From Nematostella vectensis (taxonomy: Eukaryota > Cnidaria > Anthozoa > Actiniaria > Edwardsiidae): a stretch of 64,000 bases of DNA. Below are positions 63,100-64,000 of this stretch, piece by piece. The notes beneath the pieces were generated by a model that saw only the letters and a list, made by a program, of their open reading frames with translations, made no database searches and was not told the DNA's origin. Position 1 is the first letter of the stretch. Each line of letters opens with the position of its first letter. The DNA is taken from contig NC_064041.1 of NCBI RefSeq assembly GCF_932526225.1, positions 17,173,888 to 17,237,887 on the forward strand, read 5' to 3'. The translations under genes and the position numbers were made by a program.

Positions 63100-64000
63100 C
63101 CACGCACAGCTCGCCGAGATTGTGGATGACAAAAAATAGAGGTCTATTTGGGCGTCTTGGGTCCCTTGGGGACTCGCCATGCCCACGGGCGCATCTCTTT
63201 TATTGTGTACATGACATCAAATTAGCGAAGAAAAAAGACGCTGTTTTGGTATCATGTGAAAAGCATAAAATAAATAGAAATAAAGACGTAAGGGGGGAGA
63301 ATATTGACATATTCATATTAGAATATTGACAAAATCCGCAATTTTGTCTACGCTGACTAAGTAAAGCTGTATTTTACTTTAAAGGGGCAGCAACATAGTA
63401 CTGCGCATGTCTGGAGTCAGTGATTATTGTAGGCTTTTAAGTGTCAACAAACAGTTGAACTTTTTAAAAGCTATGAATACCTTATTAAATAATATGCAAT
63501 ATTATATTGAAAACTATGTTAATTGACAGTTTGTGGTCATTTTTTTTGTTTTGTTTAAAGTCTCCCACATGTACCAAAAGCTCATAAGTCAGTATTAGAA
63601 TTTCACTGAAGTTCATTGTGTCAGGGCTCTAGAGCTATTGCAAATCTCTTAACCATGACACTCCCCTTTTAAAGGAAAGTAAAAAAAAATCAAAATTGTT
63701 TGTGGGGGTCTACGTTGTGTTTGTTTTCTTTTTAGTTTTGTTCTATTATTATTATTATTATTATTTTCTTTGTTAGAGGGGGAGGGGAATTCAGCTAAAA
63801 ATAGCCAAGGGTCAATTCAAGCAACTAGTTCAAAAGATGTTTTTTTTGCAGTCCTTTATTCAATATATTCAAGGTTATCATGCAATTCTGTTGTTTGACT
63901 GCATATATATATATTTTTTTTTCTTTCTTTTCATTACAAGTTCTATATGTGTAAGTGGTGACCATAGCTATGATTACTATTATTTAGAATATTTTTTTAC
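63100..64000. repeat. 2-kb unit U26 (cut by window end)
   Basis: First 901 bp of a unit, ending shortly after the (TA)n tract and before the TTAA-flanked element. Confidence 0.95.

Larger units (their letters stand above)
10801..64000. repeat. Satellite array 2, ~2.0-kb unit, 26 full copies plus one partial
   Basis: Head-to-tail array whose phase is set here by CCACGCACAG, the first sequence after the junction. Unit starts: 10801, 12822, 14868, 16824, 18858, 20843, 22924, 24910, 26915, 28921, 30928, 32938, 34943, 36983, 38987, 41004, 43015, 45028, 47035, 49044, 51053, 53057, 55070, 57081, 59085, 61094, 63100 (cut by the window end). Length varies from 1,956 to 2,081 bp, mostly through the (TA)n tract and one deletion. 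The array runs off the right edge, so its true size is unknown. Apart from the GATCGAACCCGG core of the tRNA-like block, it shows no similarity I can see to the 545-bp unit. Confidence 0.97.

Noticed and set aside
1-64000. CRISPR array
   Set aside because: Repeats are 545 bp and 2 kb long, with no short direct repeats separated by unique spacers, and the DNA is eukaryotic in character.
10801-64000. Tandem gene cluster (5S rRNA, rDNA, histone, snRNA or spliced-leader)
   Set aside because: No match to the conserved cores of these genes that I know, on either strand, and no Sm site with a donor in a suitable place.
1-64000. LINE, LTR or autonomous DNA-transposon coding sequence
   Set aside because: No reverse transcriptase, integrase or transposase motif in any frame; the longest frame is about 122 codons.

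Overview
The window is wholly repetitive, AT-rich eukaryotic DNA with no convincing protein-coding gene. Two unrelated tandem-repeat (satellite) arrays lie side by side and meet at one sharp junction near 10,800. The TA and ATT microsatellites, tRNA-derived repeat parts, a likely miniature inverted-repeat transposon fixed in every long unit, and multi-unit higher-order repeats all point to a nuclear genome, most plausibly an invertebrate animal. I could not name the organism. I saw no telomeric repeats, rDNA, 5S, histone or snRNA gene signatures.

Array 1 (1-10800) holds about 20 head-to-tail copies of a ~545-bp unit: one partial copy at the left edge, 19 complete copies (533-550 bp) and a 71-bp stub at the junction. 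Each unit has a minus-strand tRNA-like 3' end (TpsiC arm / Pol III B box, then two T-runs in the minus-strand sense) and a ~125-bp cluster of six related 14-16-mers in mixed orientation. Higher-order structure is clear: a dimer of ~1,096 bp (units 1-2 and 3-4) and a trimer of 1,639 bp (units 5-7 and 8-10) with no difference seen by eye over ~1.7 kb.

Array 2 (10801-64000) holds 26 complete copies and one partial copy of a ~2.0-kb unit (1,956-2,081 bp). In + strand order each unit holds: a GC-rich hairpin, an 8-bp-stem hairpin, a ~315-bp stretch bounded by imperfect inverted repeats, an (ATT)n tract, a GA/G-rich run, a (TA)n tract of very variable length, a 109-bp element with piggyBac-like ends between TTAA duplications, ~630 bp of plain AT-rich DNA, and a second minus-strand tRNA-like block followed by two T-runs. 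Dimer (~4.0 kb) and four-unit (~8.06 kb) higher-order repeats show that blocks of several units have been duplicated.

The most notable pattern is that two otherwise unrelated satellites, next to each other, both carry a minus-strand TpsiC-arm/B-box sequence with double oligo-T runs. That gives about 46 potential Pol III-type sites in one orientation in 64 kb. Whether they are transcribed, or are only remnants of tRNA-derived SINEs, cannot be settled from sequence alone. Neither block folds into a complete tRNA in my reading, and several copies have damaged B boxes. The recurrent open frames of 60-122 codons are best explained as by-products of near-identical repeats: those I checked start at TTG rather than ATG.
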